Shown here: positions 42,624 to 51,127 of the stretch, piece after piece
How the letters are laid out: every line of letters begins with the position of its first letter
Numbering within the stretch: the first letter of the stretch is position 1
Translations under genes and position numbers: made by a program
Assembly (NCBI RefSeq): GCF_003287405.1
Contig: NZ_PRLD01000010.1
Location: 57,479 to 121,478 of the forward strand
Source: Faecalibacterium prausnitzii
GTDB taxonomy: Bacteria; Bacillota; Clostridia; Oscillospirales; Ruminococcaceae
DNA: 64,000 bases
Direction: 5' to 3'
Notes under the pieces: model-generated
Told to the model about the DNA's origin: nothing
Database searches by the model: none
What the model saw: only the letters and a program-made list of their open reading frames with translations

Positions 42624-43766
42624 TCAGCCCTCCTTCCGGTAGCCGGTGGGGTCGGTCATCCACCGGGCACCGTACCGGGCGGTGAGCAGATCGCCCACCG
42701 CAAGGGCGGCGGCGCAGGTCTGCACAATGGCGGCCCGGGGCACGATGCAGGGGTCGTGCCGTCCCTGAATGGACAGTTGTGCGTCCTTTTTGGCGATATA
42801 GTCCACCGTATCCTGCTGCTTGTAGATGCTGGGGGTGGGCTTGACGGCGGTGCGGAACACCACCGGCATACCGTTGGCGATGCCGCCGTTGATGCCCGCG
42901 TTGTGGTTGGTGGCGGTGACCACCGCGCCCTCTGCCGTCATGCGGAAGGCGTCGTTTGCTTCCGAGCCGCGCAGCCCAGCAAAGCCGAAGCCGGTGCCGA
43001 ACTCGATGCCCTTGACCGCCGGGATGGAAAACGCCAAGTGGGCAATTTCGCTCTCCACGCTGTCAAAGTAGGGTTCGCCGATGCCGGCGGGCAGGCCGAG
43101 GATGGCGGTTTCCAGCACACCGCCCACGCTGTCGCCCTCGGCACCGGCGGCGCGGATGGCGGTTTTCATGGGCTCTTCCACGGCGGCATCCAGCACCGCA
43201 AAGCCCTCGGTCTTACTGGCAAGCGTCCCCACCTGTGCCGCAAGGGCGGCGGGGTCGTCCAGCGCAAAGGGCGTATCGGCAATATCTGCGCACCGGGCAA
43301 TGTGGGTGGTGATATCAATGCCCGCCCGCTGCAATGCGGCAAGCACGATGCTGCCGCCTGCCACAAGGGCGGCGGTCACCCGGCCGGAAAAGTGCCCGCC
43401 GCCCCGGGCATCCTGAAAGCCGTGGTACTTGGCGTAGGCGGTAAAGTCCGCGTGGCCGGGGCGCAGAAGGTCGGCGGTCTTGGCGTAGTCGCCGCTGCGG
43501 GTATTCTGGTTTTCGATCATCAGGGCGATGGCGGTGCCGGTGGTGTGGCCGTTCACCACACCGGACAGCAGCTGCACCGCATCCACCTCCACCCGGGGGG
43601 TGGAAAGGCCGTCGCCCCGGGCACGGCGCTTATCCATGCAGGCGGCGAGAAAGCTCTCGTCCACCGGCACACCGGCGGCCATGCCGTCCAGCACCGCGCC
43701 CACGGCGCGGCCGTGGCTCTCGCCGAAGATGGTCAGCGAAAGGTCGCTGCCAAAGGTGTTTTTCAT
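42624..43766 (-). CDS. aroC: Chorismate synthase
   Basis: 380 residues. It makes chorismate from EPSP with reduced FMN. Conserved parts are FGESHGRAVGAVLDGMAAG near the N-terminus, the DARGGGHFSGRVTAA flavin/substrate region, the GFGFAGLRGSEAND segment and the late RHDPCIVPRA. It follows aroB by 3 bases and precedes aroEK by 1 base, showing tight operon packing. Confidence 0.96.
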   Translation of the reverse strand: MKNTFGSDLSLTIFGESHGRAVGAVLDGMAAGVPVDESFLAACMDKRRARGDGLSTPRVEVDAVQLLSGVVNGHTTGTAIALMIENQNTRSGDYAKTADLLRPGHADFTAYAKYHGFQDARGGGHFSGRVTAALVAGGSIVLAALQRAGIDITTHIARCADIADTPFALDDPAALAAQVGTLASKTEGFAVLDAAVEEPMKTAIRAAGAEGDSVGGVLETAILGLPAGIGEPYFDSVESEIAHLAFSIPAVKGIEFGTGFGFAGLRGSEANDAFRMTAEGAVVTATNHNAGINGGIANGMPVVFRTAVKPTPSIYKQQDTVDYIAKKDAQLSIQGRHDPCIVPRAAIVQTCAAALAVGDLLTARYGARWMTDPTGYRKEG

Positions 43767-43769
43767 GGG

Positions 43770-44813
43770 TCAGTCCTCCATGCCCAGCAGCGGGCGCAGC
43801 CCCTCCACAGGGATGGTCTCGGCGCGCCAGCAGCCAAGGCCGGGCACCTTGATGATGGTGATCTGCCCGCCCTGCGCTTTTTTGTCGTGCAGCATCTCAG
43901 CCAGTACCTTTTCCTTATCGTAGGCGGTGCGGGTGGGTAACCCTAAGCGGCGGTACACGCCGCGCACCCGCTTTTGCAGAGCCTTGGATTCGATCATGGG
44001 CAGCATTCCCAGCGCCACGCACTCGCCGTGGAACAGGCCGGTGGTGCGGCGTCCCTTGATGCCCTTTACGGCTTCGATGCCGTGGCCGATGGTGTGGCCG
44101 AAGTTCAGCGCCTTGCGCATCCCCTGCTCGGTCTCGTCCTGCTCCACGATGCTCTTTTTAAAACGCAGGCTGCGGCAGATGATCTCGCCGATGCGGTCGT
44201 CCACATCCTCTTTTTCAAAGATGGAGAACAGCTCCGGGTCGGCCAAAAGACCGGCCTTGACGGCCTCGGCCAGACCGTTGATGAAGTGGCGGCGGGGCAG
44301 GGTGGACAGGGTGTCCGGGTCCACGATGACCAGCTTAGGCTGCCAGAAGGCACCCACGATGTTCTTGGTGTCGCCCAGATCCACGGCGGTCTTGCCGCCG
44401 ATGGAGGAATCGATCATGGAAAGGGTGGTGGTGGGGCAGTTGATAAAGTCGATGCCGCGCATATAGATGGAAGCGGCAAAACCGGCAAGGTCGCCCACCA
44501 CGCCGCCGCCCACGGCTACCACAAGGTCGCCCCGGCCCATGCCGAAGTCCAGCATCTGCCGCAGCACAGTTTCCAGAATTTTAAAGCTCTTGCTGGCTTC
44601 GCCCTGCGGCACGGTGATGATGGTGGCGTCCTTGCACTGGTCGGCTACCATCTGTGCGTACTGTGCGGGCACACCGCTGTCGGTGACCACCGCCACCCGG
44701 CGGTCCAGCCGGGCGAACTGGTACAGGTTTTCCAGCGAGCCGCGCTTAACGATGATGTCGTAGCTGCGCTCGCCCAGATTCATGGTCAGCTTGGTTCCGA
44801 TAAAATCACTCAT
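43770..44813 (-). CDS. aroB: 3-dehydroquinate synthase
   Basis: 347 residues. It cyclises DAHP with NAD and a divalent metal. Typical motifs are VAVGGGVVGDLAGFAASIYMRG, CPTTTLSMIDSSIGGKTAVD and LNFGHTIGHGIEA (metal-binding His). Its ATG overlaps the pheA stop by 4 bases. Confidence 0.97.
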   Translation of the reverse strand: MSDFIGTKLTMNLGERSYDIIVKRGSLENLYQFARLDRRVAVVTDSGVPAQYAQMVADQCKDATIITVPQGEASKSFKILETVLRQMLDFGMGRGDLVVAVGGGVVGDLAGFAASIYMRGIDFINCPTTTLSMIDSSIGGKTAVDLGDTKNIVGAFWQPKLVIVDPDTLSTLPRRHFINGLAEAVKAGLLADPELFSIFEKEDVDDRIGEIICRSLRFKKSIVEQDETEQGMRKALNFGHTIGHGIEAVKGIKGRRTTGLFHGECVALGMLPMIESKALQKRVRGVYRRLGLPTRTAYDKEKVLAEMLHDKKAQGGQITIIKVPGLGCWRAETIPVEGLRPLLGMED

Positions 44814-45880
44814 TTTGTATACACTCCTAACAGCCGCACCGTCCGGCAGGTGCGGTCAAGCTCGCGCAGCAGCGCGGCGGTCTCGCCGGCGGCGGCATCG
44901 CCCACCAGCTCTACGTAAAAATAATATTCAAAGGGGACGTGCGGCATGGGGCGGCTCTTGATGGACTCCATATTGAAGCCGCTTGCACCGATGACCTGGA
45001 TCACCTCGGCCAGTTTGCCGGGCTTGTTGTCCACCGTGAACAGCAGCGAGAACCGGTTGCCCGCCGTGGGCTTTTCGCGGCTGAGCACGATGAACCGGGT
45101 GGTGTTGTCGCCGTCGGTGTTGATGTTGGGCACCAGAATTTCCAGCCCGTACAGCGCGGCAGTCTCGGCGCTGGCAATGGCGGCCTTTGTCGCATCGCCG
45201 CTTTCAGCCACGAACTTTGCAGCCATAGCGGTGTTGGCCATGGCGGTGGCGGGCAGACGGAACTGCTTTAAAAAGGTCTCGCTCTGGGCAATGGCCTGCT
45301 GGTGGCTGTACACGGTGCGCAGCTGGGAAAGCTGGGTGCCCGGCAGCACCAGCAGGTTCTGGGAGATGGGCAGGTCGTACACATCCACCACCCACAGCTC
45401 CGGGTGGTTATAACACAGGTCCAGCACGGCGGAAACGTCCCCGGCGTGGCTGTTTTCAAAGGGCACTACGCCGTGAGCGGCTTCGCCCGCGGCAACGGCC
45501 TCGAATACCTCGTCCCACGTGGAATAGCTCACGGCTTCGGCGTGGGGGAACAGCGCCTTGAGGGCGATGTGGGCAAATGCACCTTCCACTCCCTGATAGG
45601 CGGCGCGATTACGTCCCAGCACAGCGGCTTCGTATTGCTTGGCGACATCCATCATGTGCTGGACATGGTCTTTATAGTAAGGGCGCAGCGCGGGCTGCTG
45701 AATGCGGGCTGCGGCCTTTTCCAGCACGGCGGCCTCCCGGGCGGCATCGTAGATGGGCAGACCGTGCGCCCGCTTATATTCGGCCACCTGTAAAACAGCA
45801 GCCATCCGGCGCTCGAACAGCGCAGCCAGCTGCGCATCCACCGTGTCGATCTCGGCACGGGCTTGTTCCAGTGCGTCCAT
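44810..45880 (-). CDS. pheA: Chorismate mutase / prephenate dehydratase (bifunctional)
   Basis: 356 residues with three modules. Residues 1-85 are an AroQ-class chorismate mutase helix bundle (ARAEIDTVDAQLAALFERRM). Residues about 95-270 are prephenate dehydratase with AYQGVEGAFAH and the catalytic DNTTRFIVLSR. The last 80 residues are an ACT domain with KPGKLAEVIQVIG and ESIKSRP, the usual phenylalanine feedback site. Start choice: the ATG at 45880 has AAAGGAT 10 bases upstream; a GTG three codons earlier overlaps the ribosome site. It is the first gene of the aromatic supra-operon. Confidence 0.95.
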   Translation of the reverse strand: MDALEQARAEIDTVDAQLAALFERRMAAVLQVAEYKRAHGLPIYDAAREAAVLEKAAARIQQPALRPYYKDHVQHMMDVAKQYEAAVLGRNRAAYQGVEGAFAHIALKALFPHAEAVSYSTWDEVFEAVAAGEAAHGVVPFENSHAGDVSAVLDLCYNHPELWVVDVYDLPISQNLLVLPGTQLSQLRTVYSHQQAIAQSETFLKQFRLPATAMANTAMAAKFVAESGDATKAAIASAETAALYGLEILVPNINTDGDNTTRFIVLSREKPTAGNRFSLLFTVDNKPGKLAEVIQVIGASGFNMESIKSRPMPHVPFEYYFYVELVGDAAAGETAALLRELDRTCRTVRLLGVYTK

Positions 45881-45925
45881 GGGGGTCACATCCTTTTTGG
45901 TCGGTTTTTGCGGGGATACCTAGTA

Positions 45926-45954
45926 AGTATACCATAACCGGGACAGAGAAACAA
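45926..45954 (-). promoter_or_regulatory. Promoter of the aromatic supra-operon
   Basis: On the minus strand TTGTTT, a 17-base spacer and TATACT preceded by TGG (extended -10 like). The leader is only about 40 bases, too short for a T-box or attenuator. Confidence 0.6.
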
Positions 45955-46032
45955 CAAACCGCCCTCCATTTGAGGGTGGAGAAAATTTCAAATCAGCCAT
46001 GGGTAAAAAGACGAAAATAGAAAACAGAAACG

Positions 46033-46095
46033 CACCCACAGTCCGTTTTTGCGCCCTGAAAAGCAGGGAAAACGAACGGTGGGTGCGTTGAAACA
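46033..46095. terminator. Long hairpin, possible bidirectional terminator
   Basis: AACGCACCCAC pairs with GTGGGTGCGTT, with further pairing inward (AGTCCGTTTT with AAAACGAACG) and a small CCCTG...CAGGG stem at the tip. It lies upstream of the aro promoter, next to a family A repeat. Confidence 0.55.
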
Positions 46096-46235
46096 GAACT
46101 CCCTCAGTCAAAACCTGACGGTTTTGACAGCTCCCTCTGGGAGGGAGCCTCTGGCGAGAAAGCAAACTTTACCTCTTTGCCAAAGGCCCCATCTCCGAGG
46201 GGGCTGGCATCGCGCAGCGATGACTGGGGGAGTTC
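46096..46235. repeat. Palindromic repeat, family A variant
   Basis: The outer arms are GAACTCCCTCAGTC and GACTGGGGGAGTTC; the inner blocks are CAGCTCCCTCTGGGAGGGAG and GGCCCCATCTCCGAGGGGGC. It abuts the stop codon of the 56-residue gene. Confidence 0.87.
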
Positions 46236-46237
46236 AA

Positions 46238-46408
46238 CTATTTATTCTTCAAAATATCCTCCCAGCTGCGGGCTTTGCCGTAATAGCGCCCGTAGGGGTT
46301 ATCAAGGTCTGCGGCGCGGGGGACAGGCGGCGCGGGCGGCTGGGGCTTGGGAGTACGGTCAAAGGTGAACCGGGCAGCGGGGCCGCCGGCTTTGATGCGG
46401 AAGCGCAT
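46238..46408 (-). CDS. Small conserved-looking protein, 56 residues
   Basis: Starts MRFRIKAGGPAARFTFDRTP and ends YYGKARSWEDILKNK. The ATG at 46408 has GAGGGG 8 bases upstream and lies 2 bases after the stop codon of the preceding gene, strong evidence for real translation. It is basic at the start, Pro-rich in the middle and has an aromatic DNPYGRYYG motif near the end. No family is recognised. It forms an operon with the 250-residue membrane protein and perhaps plsC. Confidence 0.65.
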   Translation of the reverse strand: MRFRIKAGGPAARFTFDRTPKPQPPAPPVPRAADLDNPYGRYYGKARSWEDILKNK

Positions 46409-46410
46409 CT

Positions 46411-47163
46411 TTAGTGCCCCTCCCCGGCAGTGGAGACCGCCCCGGCGGTCAGGCTTGCCCAAAGGGGCTCGCTGTTTTCCAGCAGGGAAGCGGATTCCTT
46501 CAGCCATGCGCCCCGGATGCCGATATAGTAATCTGCCAGCAGCTGCTGGCTGTCGCCGCTGGCGCTCTGCACCGCGTCCGAGGTGTAGCTGCCCAGCTCC
46601 ATCCCGGTCAGCACCGGGCAGTCCGTCCAGCGGTAGACCATGTTCCACCAGTCGCTGTCGGCATCGGACTTGGGCAGATGACCGTCCAGATACCGCAGCG
46701 TGCCGGTGGTCTGCTGGAAGCCAGCGGGGTCGTAGAGGATAAAGATGGAGCTGAGGGAGCTTTGGATATCGGTGGAAAGCTTGGTGGTGCCCGCCATATC
46801 CAGATAGGCGTCCGAGTCCTCGCTGTTGAAAGCCATAGTGTATTGGTTCAGCTTCACCACCACCTTGCCATCGTCGTTGCAGTCCTCGCCGTAGGCGGCA
46901 AGCTGCTGTTGTAGGGCGGTGACGGTGGCTTCGGGCAGGTAGTAGGGGCTGACCACCGCCACGTTGTAATCCGGGTGGGTGGTAAGGAAATACTGCCCGA
47001 TAAAGCAGTACGCCACGAACGCACCGGCAATGCCGAAGATGAGCACCCATTTCAGGTTATAGTCCCACCAGTTTGCCCAGCGCTCCTTGCGGCTGTACTG
47101 CCGCTCCTTGCGGGGCTTGAGGTCCTTGGGGTCGATGTCGCGTTCGTAACGGTAGCTTGCCAT
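46411..47163 (-). CDS. Single-pass membrane protein of unknown function
   Basis: 250 residues. The first 35 residues are very basic and aromatic (YRYERDIDPKDLKPRKERQY), followed by one membrane helix at about 38-60 (WVLIFGIAGAFVAYCFIGQY). The remaining 190 residues would be outside the cell and contain PYYLPEATVTALQQQLAAYG and a C-terminal helix. No catalytic motif or known domain was recognised. AGGAGAAC lies upstream. It follows plsC by 41 bases and precedes the 56-residue protein directly. Confidence 0.8.
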   Translation of the reverse strand: MASYRYERDIDPKDLKPRKERQYSRKERWANWWDYNLKWVLIFGIAGAFVAYCFIGQYFLTTHPDYNVAVVSPYYLPEATVTALQQQLAAYGEDCNDDGKVVVKLNQYTMAFNSEDSDAYLDMAGTTKLSTDIQSSLSSIFILYDPAGFQQTTGTLRYLDGHLPKSDADSDWWNMVYRWTDCPVLTGMELGSYTSDAVQSASGDSQQLLADYYIGIRGAWLKESASLLENSEPLWASLTAGAVSTAGEGH

Positions 47164-47204
47164 AAAATAGTTCTCCTGTGTGATGAAACGGGCGGGAAAG
47201 GCTG

Positions 47205-47933
47205 TTACTTCAGTGCAGCCAGAATGCTCTGGCGCACGGCATCGGGCAGCTGCTTCTGCTCGGCCTTGCTCATGCCGGCGGTCTGGATGGGGGGCATGAT
47301 CTTGATGCGCACACTGCCCGGGCGGCAGCGGTTGCCATTGCTCTCAAACAGGGCGCGTGCACCGGTCACAGCTACCGGCACCACCGGGGCACTTGTCTTG
47401 ACCGCAATGCGGAAAGCACCGGCCTTGAACTCGCCCGCGCCGCCCTCTTCGCCCTTGTAGCGGGTGCCTTCGGGGAAGATGACAAAGCTGCGGCCGCCCT
47501 CCACGATGGCGGTGGCATCGTTCAGCGCCCGCACCGAGGCACGCACATCGTCACGCTGCACGAACACGCAGCCCAGCAGCTTCATCCAGCGGTTGAGCAG
47601 GGGAATCTTTTCCAGCTCTTCCTTGGCAAGGATGCCGTGGGGCTTTTCCAGCCCGGCCAGCAGCAAAGGGATGTCGTAGTAGCTGCGGTGGTTCGCCACA
47701 AACACGCAGGGGCGGTCCTTGGGAATATTCTCCAGCCCTTCCACCGACAGGGAAACACCGGTCACCTTTAAGATGCCCCGGCTCCAGCGGGGAATATGCT
47801 GGTTCACGATCTGCTCCACGGTGGCGGTATCTCCGGCGGCTGCGGCGCGCTCGGCGCGGCGCAGGATGCCGTAGTGCAGGATCATGTAACCGAACAGATA
47901 AATAAACATCGCAATGGTGCGAAGAATGCTCAT
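47205..47933 (-). CDS. plsC: 1-acyl-sn-glycerol-3-phosphate acyltransferase
   Basis: 242 residues. It acylates lysophosphatidic acid at the membrane during phospholipid synthesis. The acyltransferase motif I VANHRSYYDIPLLL (HX4D) and motif III FVIFPEGTRYKG are intact, with VPVAVTGARALF as motif IV. An N-terminal hydrophobic helix (MFIYLFGYMILHY) anchors it. AGGAGG lies before the start. Confidence 0.92.
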   Translation of the reverse strand: MSILRTIAMFIYLFGYMILHYGILRRAERAAAAGDTATVEQIVNQHIPRWSRGILKVTGVSLSVEGLENIPKDRPCVFVANHRSYYDIPLLLAGLEKPHGILAKEELEKIPLLNRWMKLLGCVFVQRDDVRASVRALNDATAIVEGGRSFVIFPEGTRYKGEEGGAGEFKAGAFRIAVKTSAPVVPVAVTGARALFESNGNRCRPGSVRIKIMPPIQTAGMSKAEQKQLPDAVRQSILAALK

Positions 47934-48043
47934 AATAGTTTCCTCCTATTGCAAAAAATGCCATTGTCATTGTAGCACACTTTGCACAAAAAAGGGAGAG
48001 ATAAATATTTTTTTACAATTAGCCCCGGTTGTATCTTGCAAAG

Positions 48044-48072
48044 TTGACAAAATACAGGTATATTTATATCTG
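48044..48072 (+). promoter_or_regulatory. Candidate promoter for the DUF624-like gene
   Basis: A perfect TTGACA with a weak -10 TATCTG at 17 bases, in an AT-rich segment. Confidence 0.45.
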
Positions 48073-48151
48073 TAAAGCCAGCACAATGGCACTTTCCAGA
48101 CAAAACGCCTGCGGTGCCGGTTAAAAACGTAAGAGAGGTACCGCAGTTACT

Positions 48152-48991
48152 ATGGGTCTTTTTCCTTCTGCCAATGATTTCAAGGCCGGTAAGGGTGTCG
48201 AAAAGGACGCCCCCCGCAAGACCGGCATCGGCCGCTTTTTTGAGCTTGTAGGCCGTGATATGAACGGGATGTTCCTTGCAAACCTGCTGACCTGCATCGG
48301 GTTTGCACCGGTCATCTGTCTGGTGTACATCGGCTTTTTGCAGAACAGCCTGCCGGTGATGCTGGGCAGCGCCGCCGTGGGCGGTCTGCTGGCCGGGCCC
48401 GCACTGGCTGGAATGTACGATACCGTCCTGCGCGCACTGCGCGACGAGGCGGGCTATTGGTGGGTGACCTACCGCAAGGCCTTCAAGCGCAACTTTAAAG
48501 CCAGCCTTGCGCCGGGCGTGCTGTACACCGTAGTGGTCACGCTGCAGATCTTCCTCGTCTATTTCTGCTTCAATATGCTGTACCACGGTACCAACGTGGG
48601 CATCCCGCTGTGGGTGGCTACGGTGCTCAATCTGGTGCTGTTCCAGATGCTGTTTGCCTATATGTGGCCGCAGGTGGTGCTGCTGGACCAGCCTTTGAGC
48701 CTGACTTTGAAAAACAGCATCAACTGCATGATCGCCTTTCTGCCCCACGCACTGGCTGCCGCCATCGTGCAGGTGCTGTTCTGGGGCGTGGTGATCCTGT
48801 GTATGCCGCTGGGGCTTTTCCTGATGCTGATCTTTGGTTTCTGGTTCGTCACCGAGGTGTCCTGCCAGATCGTGTACGGTGATATCGACCGGGTGTTCCA
48901 CATCGAGGAGAACATCCGCAAAATGAAGGACGCCGAGCTGGAAGCCGCCCTCAAGGAGGACTACGCCGACGACGACACCCCGGAGGAATAA
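48152..48991 (+). CDS. DUF624 (YesL-like) membrane protein
   Basis: 279 residues with about five membrane helices. It resembles the YesL/DUF624 family: GRFFELVGRDMNGMFLANLL followed by a helix, an AGMYDTVLRALRDEAGYWW loop and a cytoplasmic-acidic C-terminus. In other Firmicutes yesL often lies next to carbohydrate uptake genes, but no such gene is nearby here. GAGAGG lies upstream at a long distance. It is probably co-transcribed with the C39-like gene 31 bases downstream. Confidence 0.75.
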   Translation: MGLFPSANDFKAGKGVEKDAPRKTGIGRFFELVGRDMNGMFLANLLTCIGFAPVICLVYIGFLQNSLPVMLGSAAVGGLLAGPALAGMYDTVLRALRDEAGYWWVTYRKAFKRNFKASLAPGVLYTVVVTLQIFLVYFCFNMLYHGTNVGIPLWVATVLNLVLFQMLFAYMWPQVVLLDQPLSLTLKNSINCMIAFLPHALAAAIVQVLFWGVVILCMPLGLFLMLIFGFWFVTEVSCQIVYGDIDRVFHIEENIRKMKDAELEAALKEDYADDDTPEE

Positions 48992-49022
48992 GCGCTGACA
49001 CTGCGGAAAGGAGCGATGTCCC

Positions 49023-50402
49023 ATGGAACAACGGAATAATCTTGTGCTGCAGGGGACAGAGACTTTTTCCCGCGGGCAGCTGGACAACGTTGCGCTGGAA
49101 AACGGCGCACTGGTGCTGGACAGCGTGGCAGGGCGCAGCCTTTTGTACGGCAGCTACACCACCCCGGAGTTTGCCATGCCGGCCTTCTGCAACCTGAACG
49201 TCAGCTGGAACGCCCACGCACCCCGGGACACCATGGTGGAGGTGCGCTGCCGGGTATATGCGGCAGGGGCGTGGACGGGCTGGATGAGCTTTGGCAAGTG
49301 GGCACCGGATTATCCCCGATGCAGCGTGTCCAGCCACAGCGAGGACGGCATGATCTTTTTGATGGGCGATACCGTCACGGTAGCTGCCCCGGGCGGCGGC
49401 ACCGGCGTGCAATTGCAGGTGAACCTTTCCACCAACAACGATAAAGTTAGCCCGGCGGTGCGTCTGCTGGCGGCGGCGGTGCGCCCCCTTGCGTGGGAAA
49501 AGCGTAACGGCCACCCGCTGAACCGGCGGCTCTATCTGCCGGAATACTGCCTTTCTGCCCACGACCCCAGCTTTGGGCGGGAGATGGATCTGCCGCTGGT
49601 CATGGCGGCGCTGATGAACCGCTGGGGCGAGGATATCCTGCCGGAGGAAGTGGCCTACGCCATGGAGGACGGCAGCACCCGCAGCACCGGCAACACCGCC
49701 TTTGCGGCGGCCGCCGCAGGCTGCTGCGGCTATCCCTGCTGGCAGGCATGGATGGATCTTGCCGACCTGCGGGAGCAGATCCACGACGGCTGCTCGGTGG
49801 CAGTACAGGTGGAGCGGCGGGTACGCGGTCAGCGAGACCCGATGCGGCTGTGGATGGGGCTGCGCGGCTTTGGCCACGATGACGCCGTAATGGCAGATTT
49901 TGTGCTGCTGAACGACCCCACCGCCGATACTGACGGCGCAGTGAACTGCACCATGGCGCTGGTGGATTTTATGCGTTACTTTACCGGCAAAGCCATTGCC
50001 CTGCGGCCAAAGCAGCGGGAGGCTGAGGCCGACCGTCCCCGGCGGCTGCGCTGCGACCTGCGCGCCGGCACCCAGCCGGGCACTTACTACTTTGAGCGGC
50101 GGGGAGAGCCCGCAGACCTGCCGGAGGATTTTTCCGGTTGGATCGCCTGCGCGCCCCACGACGGCGTAGCGCACGCCACCACCGCCCACCGCACCTTTTT
50201 GCGCTGTACCCGCACCGAGGACGGCGGGGTACAGTTCCCGCCGGAGCTGCTGGCCGCAGGCGGGCGCTGCAGCGTGTATGCAGTGGACCAGACCGGCACC
50301 ATGCGGGTAGCAGAGGTACGGCTGCCGAAGCCGAAGCCCGCGCCCGCGAGCACAGAACCCCAAGCCAGCGGCCAGACCGGGGACGCCCCGGCACAGCCGT
50401 AA
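49023..50402 (+). CDS. C39-like peptidase-fold protein lacking catalytic residues
   Basis: 459 residues, no signal peptide. The central part (about 165-310) follows the pattern of peptidase C39-like proteins found in Actinobacteria and Firmicutes. The usual catalytic Cys in an EAWCSP-type motif is replaced in GREMDLPLVMAALMNRWG. The His before RGF is replaced in LWMGLRGF. The late NDP (LLNDPTADTD) is kept. The N-terminal 150 residues are beta-rich (TPEFAMPAFCNLNVSWNAHA). It is probably a pseudoenzyme with a binding role. The C-terminus is a Pro-rich tail. Confidence 0.65.
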   Translation: MEQRNNLVLQGTETFSRGQLDNVALENGALVLDSVAGRSLLYGSYTTPEFAMPAFCNLNVSWNAHAPRDTMVEVRCRVYAAGAWTGWMSFGKWAPDYPRCSVSSHSEDGMIFLMGDTVTVAAPGGGTGVQLQVNLSTNNDKVSPAVRLLAAAVRPLAWEKRNGHPLNRRLYLPEYCLSAHDPSFGREMDLPLVMAALMNRWGEDILPEEVAYAMEDGSTRSTGNTAFAAAAAGCCGYPCWQAWMDLADLREQIHDGCSVAVQVERRVRGQRDPMRLWMGLRGFGHDDAVMADFVLLNDPTADTDGAVNCTMALVDFMRYFTGKAIALRPKQREAEADRPRRLRCDLRAGTQPGTYYFERRGEPADLPEDFSGWIACAPHDGVAHATTAHRTFLRCTRTEDGGVQFPPELLAAGGRCSVYAVDQTGTMRVAEVRLPKPKPAPASTEPQASGQTGDAPAQP

Positions 50403-50441
50403 GCTTTTTCAGGGCGATATATGAAACAGGAGGAACACATT

Positions 50442-51044
50442 ATGGCAAAGACGATCATCACTTTGGGCCGTGAGTACTGCACCGGCGGACGCTTCATCGC
50501 AGAGGATGTGGCAAATGCACTGGGCATCAAGCTTTACGACAAGGAGCTGATCACCATGGCAGCAAAGAACTCCGGCTTGTCGGAGGAGGCTGTTGCCGCC
50601 AGCGAGAAACGGCATACCCACAGCCTGCTGTACAGCCTGTACACCATGGGCAACGAGCTGCCGCTGGGCGATCAGGTGTTCATTCTGCAGAGCCGTATCA
50701 TCAAGCAGCTGGCTGAGGAAGGCCCCTGCGTGATCCTTGGCCGCTGCGGTGACTACGTCCTGCGGGAGCGCAAGGATGTGCTGCGGGTGTTCGTGTATGC
50801 ACCCAAGGAGTGGCGTCTGCAGTACGCCAAGACCAACCCCTTGGTAAAGGCCAAGGACGAGAAGGGCATCAAGGACGAGGTGGAAAAGACCGACCGCAAC
50901 CGCTCGGCCTACTACAACTACTACACCCAGAACCGCTGGGGCGATGCCCACAACTACGATCTGGCCATTAACGCCGCCCTTGGCCGCGAGACCTGCGTGA
51001 AGATGATCCTGGACGCAGCCGCCGCAAAGGAAAAGACGCTGTGA
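50442..51044 (+). CDS. Cytidylate kinase-like family protein
   Basis: 200 residues. It matches the Cytidylate_kin2 pattern (ITLGREYCTGGRFIAEDVAN, then KLYDKELI and VILGRCGDYVLRERKDVLRV). The usual P-loop is replaced by GREYCTGGR, as in this family. It may phosphorylate a nucleotide or another small molecule; the substrate is unproven. The start at 50442 has AGGAGG 8 bases upstream; the in-frame ATG at 50421 is less well placed. Confidence 0.88.
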   Translation: MAKTIITLGREYCTGGRFIAEDVANALGIKLYDKELITMAAKNSGLSEEAVAASEKRHTHSLLYSLYTMGNELPLGDQVFILQSRIIKQLAEEGPCVILGRCGDYVLRERKDVLRVFVYAPKEWRLQYAKTNPLVKAKDEKGIKDEVEKTDRNRSAYYNYYTQNRWGDAHNYDLAINAALGRETCVKMILDAAAAKEKTL

Positions 51045-51075
51045 CCCCCGGCAAGACCCAATAAACAACGACAGA

Positions 51076-51112
51076 ACGTGGGCAGGGCGCTTCTGCGCCC
51101 TGCCCATGTTTC
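51076..51112 (+). terminator. Terminator between the kinase-like gene and the MATE gene
   Basis: A 15-bp stem ACGTGGGCAGGGCGC with loop TTCT, followed by a short T run. Confidence 0.7.
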
Positions 51113-51127
51113 CGGCAAGGAGAAATC

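Noticed and set aside
45881..45930. T-box or attenuator before pheA
   Set aside because: The leader after the predicted start of transcription is only about 40 bases and has no specifier stem or terminator.
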